49,198 nt of DNA from Psychrobacter glacincola (GCF_904846215.1 NZ_CAJGZK010000022.1:1-49198), one strand, 5' to 3'; positions 8,716 to 18,051 are shown, numbered from the stretch's first letter. Numbers and translations: made by a program. The notes: generated by a model not told the origin, from the sequence alone.

Positions 8716-9693
8716 CTATAAGCGCTCACCGCAATGCGGACAAAAATTCTTTTGCTGCACATCTCTTTCACGGCGCTCAAGCTCTTGCTCACGCAGTACT
8801 TGCAGCACAATGTCCTGTGCTTGCTCTTTATCTAGGCCAAGCTTGTGGCGTATTTTCTCAATCATCATCTGATTTTGTACCAAATCAAAATCACTATCAA
8901 TCAGCTGTCCTCGAAAGTCTTGTTCAAGCTCTTCACGGCGCTGACTGAGCTCATTCGCCAAGCCCGTCGCTAAAATACCGGCAGGCAATGCTGCTAAACC
9001 AACACCCAATATGGTAATAATAGCGCCTAATATCTTGCCAGCATTGGTAATCGGTATCACATCACCATAACCCACCGTCGTGAGTGTCACTACCGCCCAC
9101 CACATGGCTTTTGGTATCGACTCAAACTCCTCTGGTTGTGCATGATTTTCTACCAAATAGATACCACTAGAGGCGGTCACAATCATGATTATCAGGATAA
9201 AAATAACCGCTTGAAAAGAGCCTCTTTCTTTACTAATGACCACCAATAATATACGTAATGACGCAAAATAACGTGTCAACTTAAGAATACGAAACAGACG
9301 CAAAATACGTAAGAAACGCAAGTCTATACTGACAAAGAAATTCAAAAAGGCAGGTACAATAGCAATCAAATCAATCAATGCTGACGGACTTTTTAGCCAA
9401 TCCCAGCGCTGTCGCCATGTGGTATTGCTTGGCTTAGCTTCAGCAACGCTCCATAGCCGAAGCAGATATTCAATAGAAAATATGATAATAGAAAAATTTT
9501 CAAACCACGTAAAGTATTCTTGATAAGGGTAGTACCAAGTATCAACAGACTCTGCAATCACCGCAGTAACGTTTGCCATAATCAAAAAAATAAGGAAATA
9601 ATCAACACAGCGACTAAAGAGCGTATCATGCTCATCGTTTTGCAAAATATTATAGACAAAAAGACGCAAGCGCCGTATAGATTGAAATAGCAT
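8716..9693 (-). CDS. voltage-gated-type potassium channel (6-TM, Kv/Kch-like)
   Basis: Tetrameric inner-membrane K+ channel subunit of 325 residues. Six hydrophobic segments are visible. S4 (about 124-142) carries basic residues every third position (R126, R129, R132, R135, K138, R141), the voltage-sensor pattern. The selectivity filter TVGYGD is at 206-211 between S5 and S6. After S6 (about 222-245) comes a charged coiled-coil-like helix (about 250-310) rich in Glu/Gln/Arg. The extreme C-terminus is CPHCGERL, a single CxxC knuckle unusual for this family; it might form a shared metal site in the tetramer (inference). The gene is bracketed by two MITE-like copies, one 9 bp after its stop and one ~30 bp before its start. 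Confidence 0.92.
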   Translation of the reverse strand: MLFQSIRRLRLFVYNILQNDEHDTLFSRCVDYFLIFLIMANVTAVIAESVDTWYYPYQEYFTWFENFSIIIFSIEYLLRLWSVAEAKPSNTTWRQRWDWLKSPSALIDLIAIVPAFLNFFVSIDLRFLRILRLFRILKLTRYFASLRILLVVISKERGSFQAVIFILIIMIVTASSGIYLVENHAQPEEFESIPKAMWWAVVTLTTVGYGDVIPITNAGKILGAIITILGVGLAALPAGILATGLANELSQRREELEQDFRGQLIDSDFDLVQNQMMIEKIRHKLGLDKEQAQDIVLQVLREQELERRERDVQQKNFCPHCGERL

Positions 9694-9724
9694 GTCGTCC
9701 CTATGCGGTATAACACCGAGCTTA

Positions 9725-9870
9725 GATAGTCAGTCCTAAATAAAAGAAGTACAAATATTATCAATCACTACTGCGGTTAATTTTCTAGCTTGCTGTTCCT
9801 ACGCAGACAGAGGCTGCGAATAATTAGCCCCAGTAGTTCTATACTCTTTTAAAAGTGGATCAAAACTATA
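9725..9870 (-). repeat. MITE-like element, copy B (long form)
   Basis: Right end TATAGT...GATCCAC (minus strand) and left end (G)ATAGTCAGTCC form the terminal inverted repeats. The core is the reverse complement of copy C: CCTACGCAGACAGAGGCTGC. It lies immediately upstream of the K+ channel gene and could contribute to or disrupt its promoter. Confidence 0.85.
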
Positions 9871-9899
9871 TGAACAAAAAAGCCATTGTGAGAGTCTAA

Positions 9900-10127
9900 T
9901 TATACTAACTTTGTGTAATAAATGTGGGTAACCATGACCAATATTACAGCAACTGCAAAAAACGCCATGCATAATAACCGCTTTTCAGCACGCAGCTCAT
10001 CACTGCGTTTTTGGGCAGGCAATAAAAACAAGCCACAGTTCGGGCAACAAGAATCTATTTGGTCTAACACTCTTAATGAGCGAGCGTTTTCACAGCGCAG
10101 TGGAGAATTACTACAGTAACCAAGCAT
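9900..10127 (-). CDS. small zinc-ribbon membrane protein, function unknown
   Basis: A 75-residue protein. The N-terminal half has a four-cysteine arrangement: a CSNSPLRC segment, then about 15 residues, then CCPNCG. This reads as a zinc ribbon. The C-terminal half after a charged RSDELRAEKR linker is a single hydrophobic helix (about residues 50-70, LLCMAFFAVAVILVMVTHIYY). The C(x)NSPxxC...CPxCG pattern resembles the short N-terminal ribbon found in front of some periplasmic or OmpA-type proteins, but here it stands alone. No strong ribosome-binding site is visible. It lies on the same strand as the K+ channel, whose own C-terminus carries a CPHCG motif; a functional link is only a suggestion. 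Confidence 0.65.
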   Translation of the reverse strand: MLGYCSNSPLRCENARSLRVLDQIDSCCPNCGLFLLPAQKRSDELRAEKRLLCMAFFAVAVILVMVTHIYYTKLV

Positions 10128-10317
10128 GATAGATAATCGATCCCTTTATAAAATAATGACGTATCCATGATAGCAAAAACCTATAATTAAAATATGTTAT
10201 GCCGTAAACTTTAACGTATCCAAACCTTTCTCATTGTAACTTTACACATAATAGTCTTAACGTTCCGCTTAAAACCTTACTTATAATAAGGTCCTTGTAT
10301 GTAAGAGATAACAGACA

Positions 10318-10343
10318 TAAAAAAGACCATCCGCAGACAGTCT
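10318..10343 (-). terminator. terminator of aceE-aceF
   Basis: Read on the minus strand, AGACTGTC, loop TGCG, GGATGGTCT gives an 8-bp stem with two G-U pairs followed by a T-run, about 37 bases after the aceF stop. Confidence 0.65.
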
Positions 10344-10379
10344 ATTATTATGTATATAAGGGTTAAATACTCATGAAAC

Positions 10380-12134
10380 CTACAGCAAAATACGACGCGG
10401 ATCCGCCAATAAGTTGGCAACATAGCGGGTGAATACTGCCGCATCAGCGCCGTTAATCACACGGTGATCATACGATAAGGACAACGGCAACATCAAGCGC
10501 GGCTCAAAAGTTTGCTTAGTAGCGTTCCACTTCGGTTGCATAGTGGCTTCTGATGCGCCCAAAATACCCACTTGTGGCCAGTTTACCAGTGGCGTAAACG
10601 CGGTGCCACCTAAGATGCCTTGACTTGATATGGTAAAGCTTGCGCCTTGCAAGTCTTTGGTACTTAGCTTTTTATCACGGGCTTTGATTGCTAGCTCGCC
10701 GATTTCAATGGCGATTTGCTTAATGCCTTTTTCGTGAGCGTTTTTAATCACTGGCACGATTAAGCCATCATCTGTTGCTACTGCAATACCCATATTCACG
10801 CTTTTGCGTAGGATAACTTGGGTATTGTCATCGCTTAAATGACTGTTAAAGCGCGGATGCTGAGTCAAGGCATAAGCGGTTGCTTTGACAATAAAGGCTA
10901 AAATCGTCAGTCCAACCCCTTCAGCTTTCATACCGCCTTTGAGCTCACTACGCAGATTTTCTGTCTCTGTAATATCAGACAAATCAAACTGCGTCACTTG
11001 CGGCAAGTAAGTATTGTAATTCAGCTGCGGTATAGAGACCTTTTGCAAGCGGGTTAAGTCTTGGGTTTCTGTTTCACCCCAAATCTCAACGTTACTCATA
11101 TCAGGCAAGCTTGGTAAGCTGGCTCTAGATACGCTAGCTCCCGTAGCTGGCGCAGCTTGCTTTGTCGTTAGGCTTTGTTTGACATGCGCAAATAAATCTT
11201 CTTTTAAAATACGCGCATTCAGTGCTGAACCTGCCACCTCACTAATATCCACACCCAACTGACGAGCAAGCTTACGCACGGCAGGACCGGCATAGACATC
11301 AACCATCTTTTCATTGACTTGTGCTTCAGTCAACTTATTGCCTGCGCTGCTCATTACAGTAGATACAGTATTAGCAGCTTGTTTAGGCTCAGCGCTTACT
11401 TGCTTGTCCACTTTTTGGCTTGAATCAGGCTTTTTATCAGTAGCCGCTGGCTTTGCCTCTTGCGACTGCGCGACCGGTGCTTTGGCTTCGCTTGCAGCAT
11501 TGGCATTGTCATTGTCATTGTCATTGTCTGAGCTTTGACCTATGATGACAATAAAGTCTTGACCATTGGCTACCATATCGCCCACTTGTACCAGTATTTT
11601 TTCAACTTTGCCTGCTTGTGGCGCGGGTACTTCAACTGAGGCTTTGTCCGATTCAATCAATAAGATAGACTGATCGGCACTGACCATATCGCCGACACTG
11701 ACCATAATCTCAGACACTTGCGCTTCATCGACGCCTAAATCTGGAAGCGCATGTGTGGTCGCTGTTGCTTCTTGCTGAGCAGGTTGGTCGGTATTTGACT
11801 CAGCTGGCGCCTTATCAATTTGCTCTTCTTTTTGCTCAGCATCAAGAGACTTATCTTGAGTGTCAGCGACAGGTGCTTCTGCGTTTTGGCTCTGATCTTG
11901 ACTGTCAGTCTCGCTTTCAAGCTCGATCAGCACCATACCTTCACTGACTTGATCACCAACTGCAACATTAATTTTGCTCACTTTACCAGCGGCAGAGCTT
12001 GGTACTTCGACCGAGGCTTTATCAGATTCAATCAAAATAATATTGTCGTCTTTTGCAATGACATCACCAACTGCAACCATAATTTCACTGACTTCGGCAC
12101 TATCGACACCCAAATCGGGGGCTTTAATTTCCAT
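10380..12134 (-). CDS. aceF: pyruvate dehydrogenase E2, dihydrolipoamide acetyltransferase
   Basis: E2 core of the pyruvate dehydrogenase complex; transfers acetyl from lipoamide to CoA. The 584-residue product has two lipoyl domains, at about 1-75 and 133-205. Each carries the lipoylation motif ESDKASVEVP with the modified lysine. A Ala/Pro/Asp/Gln-rich linker follows, then the E3/E1-binding segment (AGPAVRKLARQLGVDIS) and the catalytic domain ending in LSYDHRVINGADA, which has the active-site His. I set the start at MEIKAPDLG because AAGGAG lies seven bases upstream; an in-frame ATG 16 codons earlier (12182) has no comparable site. It lies 22 bp after aceE on the same strand, so the two are co-transcribed. 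No E3 (lpd) gene is in the window. Confidence 0.96.
   Translation of the reverse strand: MEIKAPDLGVDSAEVSEIMVAVGDVIAKDDNIILIESDKASVEVPSSAAGKVSKINVAVGDQVSEGMVLIELESETDSQDQSQNAEAPVADTQDKSLDAEQKEEQIDKAPAESNTDQPAQQEATATTHALPDLGVDEAQVSEIMVSVGDMVSADQSILLIESDKASVEVPAPQAGKVEKILVQVGDMVANGQDFIVIIGQSSDNDNDNDNANAASEAKAPVAQSQEAKPAATDKKPDSSQKVDKQVSAEPKQAANTVSTVMSSAGNKLTEAQVNEKMVDVYAGPAVRKLARQLGVDISEVAGSALNARILKEDLFAHVKQSLTTKQAAPATGASVSRASLPSLPDMSNVEIWGETETQDLTRLQKVSIPQLNYNTYLPQVTQFDLSDITETENLRSELKGGMKAEGVGLTILAFIVKATAYALTQHPRFNSHLSDDNTQVILRKSVNMGIAVATDDGLIVPVIKNAHEKGIKQIAIEIGELAIKARDKKLSTKDLQGASFTISSQGILGGTAFTPLVNWPQVGILGASEATMQPKWNATKQTFEPRLMLPLSLSYDHRVINGADAAVFTRYVANLLADPRRILL
11504..11527. repeat. 6-bp tandem repeat in the aceF linker
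   Basis: Four perfect CATTGT units (plus a degenerate CATTGG before them), which read on the minus strand as alternating Asp-Asn codons (DNDNDNDN) in the flexible linker after the second lipoyl domain. Copy-number change would keep the frame. Confidence 0.85.
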
Positions 12135-12156
12135 CCTTGTTCTCCTTGTCTTATGG

Positions 12157-14979
12157 TTATTTTTCTTTGACGTCATTATCATTTAGCAAGGCTGCATCGG
12201 CTTGATCTTCAGCACGACCTTCACTGCTGATCTCTTCATCATCTTCAGCGACAAACTCAGGTACTGGGTTTGGATTGATATGGTCAGGTGCTGGTGCTGG
12301 TGCATCTGGGAAGTGATCATAATGAGGCTGTTGCTGCCATGCTGGCGGTTGATCCGCTTCGATACCGAAGCTTGAAATTGCGTCTTTTACCAAACGCATC
12401 TCAACTTCGCCTTCATCTGCCAAGCGTTTGAGTGTTGCAACGACGATGTGAGCCGCATCGACATGGAAGAAGCTACGCAGATTCTCACGGGTATCAGAGC
12501 GACCATAACCATCGGTACCAAGCGTGGTATAAGGACGGTTATCAGGTAACCATGCACGGATTTGTTCTGAATAATTACGCATGTAGTCCGTTGCTGCAAC
12601 GACCACACCTTCATGAGGCGCAAGTTGTTCAGTGATCCACGAAACTTTTTCTTCTTCCATAGGATGCAGACGATTGTAATCGTCACAAGCCATACCATCA
12701 CGAGTCAACTCATTAAAGCTAGTGACGCTCCAAACGTTGGCGGTGATATTGAACTCATCTTGTAATATACGCGCCGCTTTTTGAACTTCACGTAAGATAA
12801 CACCAGAACCTAATAGCTGCACTTGAGTTGAGCCATTATCTTCAAGTAAATACATACCGCGCTTGATGCCTTCCTCGCTTCCTTCTGGCATCGCAGGCTG
12901 ATCGTAGTTTTCATTCATTAGCGTCAAGTAATAATAAACACGCTCACCTTCACCATACATCCGGCGCAGACCGTCATGCATCACGACTGCCAGCTCATAA
13001 CCAAAGCATGGGTCATAAGTGACGCAGTTAGGTACCACGTTGAATAGAATTTGTGAATGACCATCTTGATGCTGCAGGCCTTCGCCATTTAGTGTCGTAC
13101 GACCTGCTGTTGCCCCAAGTAAGAAACCCTGAGCCTGACAATCGCCCGCCGCCCATGCAAGGTCACCAATACGTTGGAAACCGAACATTGAGTAGTAGAT
13201 ATACATCGGAATCATCGGTAACGCGTTAACAGAGTAGCTGGTTGCTAAGGCAATCCAAGCACTCATCGCGCCTGCTTCATTGATGCCTTCCTCTAACATA
13301 TGACCGTCGATAGCTTCTTTATAGCCCATCAAGGCTTCGCTATCTTCTGGCGTATATTTTTGACCAACAGCCGAGTAAATACCCAATTGACGGAACATAC
13401 CTTCTAGACCAAAAGTACGCGCTTCGTCAGGTACGATAGGTACCACACGATCTTGAATGTCCTTGTTTTTTAGCATAGCAGCTAACAGACGCACAAATAC
13501 CATGGTGGTCGACTGCTCTTTACCATTACTACCTTTTAAGACACGATCAAAAATAGACAAGTCTGGGATATTCAATGGAATATGCCCACTGCGACGGTTT
13601 GGCAGATGACCACCTAATGCTTCACGGCGACCTCTAAGATACTTCATCTCTGCTGAATCTTCGGCTGGACGATAAAACGGCAGCGTCTCTAATTGCTCAT
13701 CGGTAAATGGCAAATCAAAGCGATCGCGGAAGTACATCAAACCTTCTTGATCGAGCTTTTTAACCTGATGCGATTTATTCACCGCTTGGGTTTGCGTCGA
13801 TAGGCCATAACCTTTAACTGTTTTGACCAAAATAACGGTTGGTTGATCTTTGGTCTTCATGGCTTCACTAAAGGCCGCATAGACCTTCATTGGATCATGA
13901 CCACCACGGTTCAAGCGTGAGATATCTTCATCAGATAACTCATCTGCCATCTCTTTTAATTCAGGATATTTATTAAAGAAATTCTCGCGAGTAAATTCCG
14001 CTGTACGCGCCTCATATAGCTGATACTCGCCATCGACCGTTTCTTCCATACGGTGCTTAAGGACACCGGTATGATCTTTATCGAGTAACGAATCCCAATT
14101 ACCACCCCAAACGACTTTAATCACTCGCCAGCCTGCACCGCGGAACACCGATTCTAATTCTTGAATAATCTTACCGTTACCACGAACCGGACCATCAAGG
14201 CGTTGCAAGTTACAGTTGACAACCCATATGAGATTATCCAACTTCTCACGGCCAGCAAGTGAGATTGCGCCCAAGCTTTCTGGCTCATCGGTTTCGCCGT
14301 CACCTAAGAAGGTCCAAATCTTGCGACCTTCTTTTTCAAGCAAACCACGGTTTTCCATATAGCGCTGCACGTGCGCATGGTAGATCGACATGATAGGACC
14401 TAAACCCATCGAAACGGTTGGGAACTGCCAATAATCAGGCATCAAGTACGGATGCGGATAGCTTGATAGACCCTTACCACCGACTTCACGGCGGAAGTTT
14501 TCTAACTGCTCTTCAGTCAAGCGCCCTTCTAAATAAGAGCGCGCATAGATACCAGGTGCTGAGTGACCTTGGTAATAAATCATATCACCACCGAAATGAT
14601 CACTGGCAGCACGGAAAAAATGGTTAAATCCGGTCTCATAAAGAGTCGCACTTGAGGCAAATGTCGCTAAGTGACCGCCCAAATCGTCATCATTTTTATT
14701 GGCACGCATGACCATTGCCAAGGCATTGTAGCGAATCAAGGCACGAATTTTGCGCTCGATCGTCAAATCACCGGGATACATAGGTTCATCTTCAACGGCG
14801 ATGGTATTGATATAAGCTGTATCGAGACGGTTAAATGGCAGACCTTCTTGTACTGCCATGTTATATAACGCTTTTAATAAAAACTGCGCCCTATCCTTGT
14901 CAGCATGTTTGACAACAGACTCAAAGGCTTCCAGCCATTCTTGGGTTTCGCTGCTATCAGCATCCTTGTAATAATTCAT
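12157..14979 (-). CDS. aceE: pyruvate dehydrogenase E1 component (homodimeric)
   Basis: Thiamine-diphosphate-dependent E1 that decarboxylates pyruvate and acetylates the E2 lipoyl group. The 940-residue product matches the single-chain (alpha2) type. The N-terminal region begins with SSETQEWLEAFESV. The TPP/Mg motif is GDGETDEPES...NCN. YGLSTQTQAVNKSHQVKKL and the DEARTFGLEGMFRQ pyrimidine-domain segment follow, then GEGLQHQDGHSQ. It is about 50 residues longer than the E. coli enzyme. The extra part is a Pro/Ala then very acidic C-terminal tail (PAPAPDH...DNDVKEK) with no known catalytic role. AAGGA precedes the ATG. It is first in the aceE-aceF operon, preceded by an AT-rich 1 kb spacer with no pdhR-type regulator. 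Confidence 0.97.
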   Translation of the reverse strand: MNYYKDADSSETQEWLEAFESVVKHADKDRAQFLLKALYNMAVQEGLPFNRLDTAYINTIAVEDEPMYPGDLTIERKIRALIRYNALAMVMRANKNDDDLGGHLATFASSATLYETGFNHFFRAASDHFGGDMIYYQGHSAPGIYARSYLEGRLTEEQLENFRREVGGKGLSSYPHPYLMPDYWQFPTVSMGLGPIMSIYHAHVQRYMENRGLLEKEGRKIWTFLGDGETDEPESLGAISLAGREKLDNLIWVVNCNLQRLDGPVRGNGKIIQELESVFRGAGWRVIKVVWGGNWDSLLDKDHTGVLKHRMEETVDGEYQLYEARTAEFTRENFFNKYPELKEMADELSDEDISRLNRGGHDPMKVYAAFSEAMKTKDQPTVILVKTVKGYGLSTQTQAVNKSHQVKKLDQEGLMYFRDRFDLPFTDEQLETLPFYRPAEDSAEMKYLRGRREALGGHLPNRRSGHIPLNIPDLSIFDRVLKGSNGKEQSTTMVFVRLLAAMLKNKDIQDRVVPIVPDEARTFGLEGMFRQLGIYSAVGQKYTPEDSEALMGYKEAIDGHMLEEGINEAGAMSAWIALATSYSVNALPMIPMYIYYSMFGFQRIGDLAWAAGDCQAQGFLLGATAGRTTLNGEGLQHQDGHSQILFNVVPNCVTYDPCFGYELAVVMHDGLRRMYGEGERVYYYLTLMNENYDQPAMPEGSEEGIKRGMYLLEDNGSTQVQLLGSGVILREVQKAARILQDEFNITANVWSVTSFNELTRDGMACDDYNRLHPMEEEKVSWITEQLAPHEGVVVAATDYMRNYSEQIRAWLPDNRPYTTLGTDGYGRSDTRENLRSFFHVDAAHIVVATLKRLADEGEVEMRLVKDAISSFGIEADQPPAWQQQPHYDHFPDAPAPAPDHINPNPVPEFVAEDDEEISSEGRAEDQADAALLNDNDVKEK

Positions 14980-15512
14980 CTTTATTAATCCTTTTTATCA
15001 GTCAGCCCTGCATGATGGCAGGTGTTATTAAATTAGAGTGTTATACATATTTTAAATGAGTAAACGATTTACTTGATGACTTCCTTGCTGCATCTGAGCA
15101 TTCCATTGTCTTATGTGGATTATATACAGCTATGCCATACAAAGTAGTGGCACTGTACATTGGCATACGTGTTGAATAAGCATAATTATAAAACTGAATA
15201 TACAATTAACTGTGTCTATTCAGTCACTAAATGATTATGGCAATCTATTATAGACGCTTATAAGTAAATTGTTTATGGCTGTAGAGAAATGTCGATGCGA
15301 CAAGTATTTTTAAAATAAATAGTGATTATTTTTTTAGAGGTATTATAGAATTTTGTTGGGAAATTTTTTGACATAGGCGGTTAAGTGGGATTTAGGACAG
15401 AAATGTATTTGGTCATAATAAATCTACCGCTCATCTGTTTTCTAGGAAATTTACAAAATTATTGCTTAATATAATGCATTACGTAACATAAACAGATTTT
15501 TGGTTATGTTTA

Positions 15513-15574
15513 TCGTCCGTATTTAGATCAATAGTTATCAGTAAATATCGATTTATAGGAATAGCGATATGTAT
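15513..15574 (+). repeat. upstream copy of duplicated leader/start segment
   Basis: Starts TCGTCCGT and ends GGAATAGCGATATGTAT, like the segment 15945-15999 that carries the start of the surface gene at 15994. The last ~24 bases are almost identical, and the middle differs by substitutions and small gaps. Here the ATG (15569) opens an eight-codon frame, MYQFYLKI, then stops. Confidence 0.75.
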
Positions 15575-15591
15575 CAGTTCTATTTAAAAAT

Positions 15592-15723
15592 ATGAGTGAT
15601 GAAATACTAATTTCTGCATTTAGCTATTCTCAATTTTGCTTCACTATTAGCTATATCCTTTTTTACAATGCTTCTTATAGAATATATCAGTTACTAATAG
15701 CAGTTATTAAAATTCAATATTAA
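15592..15723 (+). CDS. possible 43-residue hydrophobic peptide (doubtful)
   Basis: An ATG overlaps the stop of the eight-codon frame at 15569 as ATGA, a layout seen in translational coupling. It encodes 43 mostly hydrophobic and aromatic residues (MSDEILISAFSYSQFCFTIS...) before a TAA. No family is recognised and base composition here favours chance Ile/Tyr/Phe codons. It may be a relic of a degraded paralogue of the next gene's 5' end. Confidence 0.2.
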   Translation: MSDEILISAFSYSQFCFTISYILFYNASYRIYQLLIAVIKIQY

Positions 15724-15944
15724 TATTTCAAATATATCACACTCCATATTCGGTGATAATTTACAAGCACATCAATTTTTATACTAGATGCATTTGGTTA
15801 CTCTAATTTACAATTTGAAATATATAATTACATTTCATCCTAAAATATCTACCATCTGTCGACTTTTAGGTGTTTTATGACAAATTATTATACACAATGT
15901 CAAATTAAGCGACTTATGTACTCATTTACTTACTAATACTTAAG

Positions 15945-15999
15945 TCGTCCGTTTGAATTTTAGTCATTAGTATAAGTTTATGGGAATAGCGATATGTAT
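15945..15999 (+). repeat. downstream copy of duplicated leader/start segment
   Basis: Partner of 15513-15574, 430 bp away. It contains the GGGAATAG ribosome-binding region and the start codon of the 685-residue surface protein. Confidence 0.75.
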
Positions 16000-18051
16000 A
16001 AAGCTCGATACTCTTCAGACTCAATAAGTATTTCTCCATATCGTAGGTATTTACAACAAATGTTGTCTTTAGTTGGTATTTTGCTATTTTTATTGTATAG
16101 CAATTTCGCAGTCGCTAATCCATTTGCTACTCCTGATGACTTCAGTGCCGCTAGCTGCCCCATCAACCATAAGATGTACTACTTAGGGTCTAATCCTCCT
16201 ACCTCTACTTCTGCTCAACCCGTAGTTGCACTACCTTTGAGCTGGACAGCTGGTAACACCAGTAAAGAGTTTACTTTTGCAGACAATAAGATTTTTACCA
16301 TTGCCTTCCCAATTTTGATAGATGCCAATAATAGTAATGGCACAGTCCCATTTTACGGTTCCATCAATGACGCTACTTCTAATGCTATTAACTTAGTACA
16401 CAATTCTACACGAGTGCAGACCGATCACTCTTTAGAGCTTAGTATTAATCGACCCGTCAGTAAGATCGGCTATAAAATACAAGATTTGGACTCAACTACA
16501 GTACGAGTAAATGTTGGATCGTTTTTTTTCCCTCGTTATGAAAATAGAGCGCCATACATTGAGCAAGTGGATGTTTCAGCTAATAACGGCCAATTAACCT
16601 TTAATAATATTTTTCATAATATTAACGCGCAGAGAAATATCGTAACCGCTAAAGAAGGTGAGAATTGTGATACTGGTGAATGTACTATAGATGCTGCATG
16701 GGGATATAAACCCGCAAACAGTGTTGTTAATCTAAAACATAGTAATACTAAGAGAGAAACTAGTGGAAGCCATGCAACGGGCTACTCTGACTTCTACTTC
16801 TGTCTAGCACCCCCCAAAATTATTGTCAAGAAAGCCCTTAGCGGTAATCGCATCAATGATACCGATGCTAAGCGTGATCAATTCGAGATAAAAGCGACTG
16901 GTGGTTCGATAGCCGCCAATAGCTTCACGACAACTGGTAATGCAGCAGCAGTCACTAATAATAGTAGTGTCGTATTAGAGCTATCGGAAAATACAAGTTA
17001 TAAGATTACTGAACGAGTGATGAATGGGAATACACTTGGTGATATTGCCAATTATGAAGCCACCTATGTCTGCAATAATGCGACAACGGGTAGCACCACA
17101 GTTATGCCTACTACGGCGATGACCTACGATGCAACCACCAAAACTCGCTCATTTACTCTTGCTAATGCCAATTACGGCGATGAGATTACTTGTACCATAA
17201 CGAATGGACCGACACTATATAATTTTTCTGGAATTGTCTTTGACGATAATGGTGGCATTGCTAGCACTAGAGCCGACAAAGAGAATGCTGACATCACCAC
17301 CACTGCGAGTGCATATAGTAATAATAGCACCTACTTCAACGGCGTATTTAACACGCCTCCAGAAACAGGTATCGCCGGTAGTAGTGTGAAGCTGGTCAGT
17401 TGTACTAATACCAATACTATCTATGCCAATCAATCAGTTGTCACAACTGGTACTACTATTGGTCGTTACCAATTCAGCTTACCTATCAGCACCTTTGGCG
17501 GTAATAATAATCTCTGTCTGATAGAGAGTCGTACGGGCGATACCCACCCTATCCGGACCTCTAATGAGAATAAGAATGTAGGCTTTGCGCCAACCAATTT
17601 TAACTATCCCGATAACGATTTTGGAAGAGTCATTGATGCTCATGCAGCGATCGTGTTGAAGAAATACCAATATGTCAACGACTGCGACACGACTCTAAAT
17701 TATTCCGCTATTTCCATCACGGCAGACCCAAGGACGGGCTTTAGTACGGGTACTGTTTCAGAGAGTTTGATTCCCGGACAATGTATCGCGTATAAGATAG
17801 TCGCTACCAACCGCGCCAATATCTCTGTTGATAACTTCGTAATGCGTGACGTGCTCCAAAGCAAAGGCGTTAAGAACGCAACGACGACCTCTGTATTGGT
17901 AGCACCTGTTGACGCAGCTAGTAACTATGCGGGCAATAGTGTGGCTATTGGGATGAACGGCACGGTGATTTCTAACAGTCAGTCCATACCTGCTAGAAAA
18001 AAACGTGATTTTTACTTCAATACCAAATATGGCACCACATCGAATCCATAG
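15994..18051 (+). CDS. secreted multi-domain surface protein (DUF11/SpaA/SdrD-like modules)
   Basis: A 685-residue exported protein. The N-terminus is long and polar, followed by a hydrophobic stretch (about 24-38, LSLVGILLFLLYSNFAVA) and a likely cleavage after AVA or ANP, so it is exported by Sec. The first ~255 mature residues have no family I recognise. From about 275 (IIVKKALSGNRIND) there is a prealbumin/SpaA-like module. Around 412 (FSGIVFDDNGG) an SdrD B-like module begins. From about 555 (IVLKKYQYVNDCDTT...PGQCIAYKIVATN) there is a DUF11-like domain that closely resembles the C-terminal part of the 698-residue protein at 18869, including two cysteines. No membrane anchor or sortase signal is seen. 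It is first in the surface locus and has its own terminator. Confidence 0.8.
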   Translation: MYKARYSSDSISISPYRRYLQQMLSLVGILLFLLYSNFAVANPFATPDDFSAASCPINHKMYYLGSNPPTSTSAQPVVALPLSWTAGNTSKEFTFADNKIFTIAFPILIDANNSNGTVPFYGSINDATSNAINLVHNSTRVQTDHSLELSINRPVSKIGYKIQDLDSTTVRVNVGSFFFPRYENRAPYIEQVDVSANNGQLTFNNIFHNINAQRNIVTAKEGENCDTGECTIDAAWGYKPANSVVNLKHSNTKRETSGSHATGYSDFYFCLAPPKIIVKKALSGNRINDTDAKRDQFEIKATGGSIAANSFTTTGNAAAVTNNSSVVLELSENTSYKITERVMNGNTLGDIANYEATYVCNNATTGSTTVMPTTAMTYDATTKTRSFTLANANYGDEITCTITNGPTLYNFSGIVFDDNGGIASTRADKENADITTTASAYSNNSTYFNGVFNTPPETGIAGSSVKLVSCTNTNTIYANQSVVTTGTTIGRYQFSLPISTFGGNNNLCLIESRTGDTHPIRTSNENKNVGFAPTNFNYPDNDFGRVIDAHAAIVLKKYQYVNDCDTTLNYSAISITADPRTGFSTGTVSESLIPGQCIAYKIVATNRANISVDNFVMRDVLQSKGVKNATTTSVLVAPVDAASNYAGNSVAIGMNGTVISNSQSIPARKKRDFYFNTKYGTTSNP

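Larger units (their letters stand above)
14980..15993. other. 1-kb AT-rich spacer between divergent aceE and the surface-protein locus
   Basis: No long reading frame. The left part must hold the aceE promoter. The right half is strikingly AT-rich and holds two imperfect copies of a leader segment (15513-15574 and 15945-15999), both ending in the same ribosome-binding-site and start-codon context. Two tiny overlapping reading frames follow the first copy. Its size and composition differ from the other spacers in this window. Confidence 0.6.

Noticed and set aside
12135..12182. Extended aceF start (16 extra codons)
   Set aside because: The extra residues are poly-charged junk-like and overlap aceE's stop; AAGGAG is correctly placed for the ATG at 12134.
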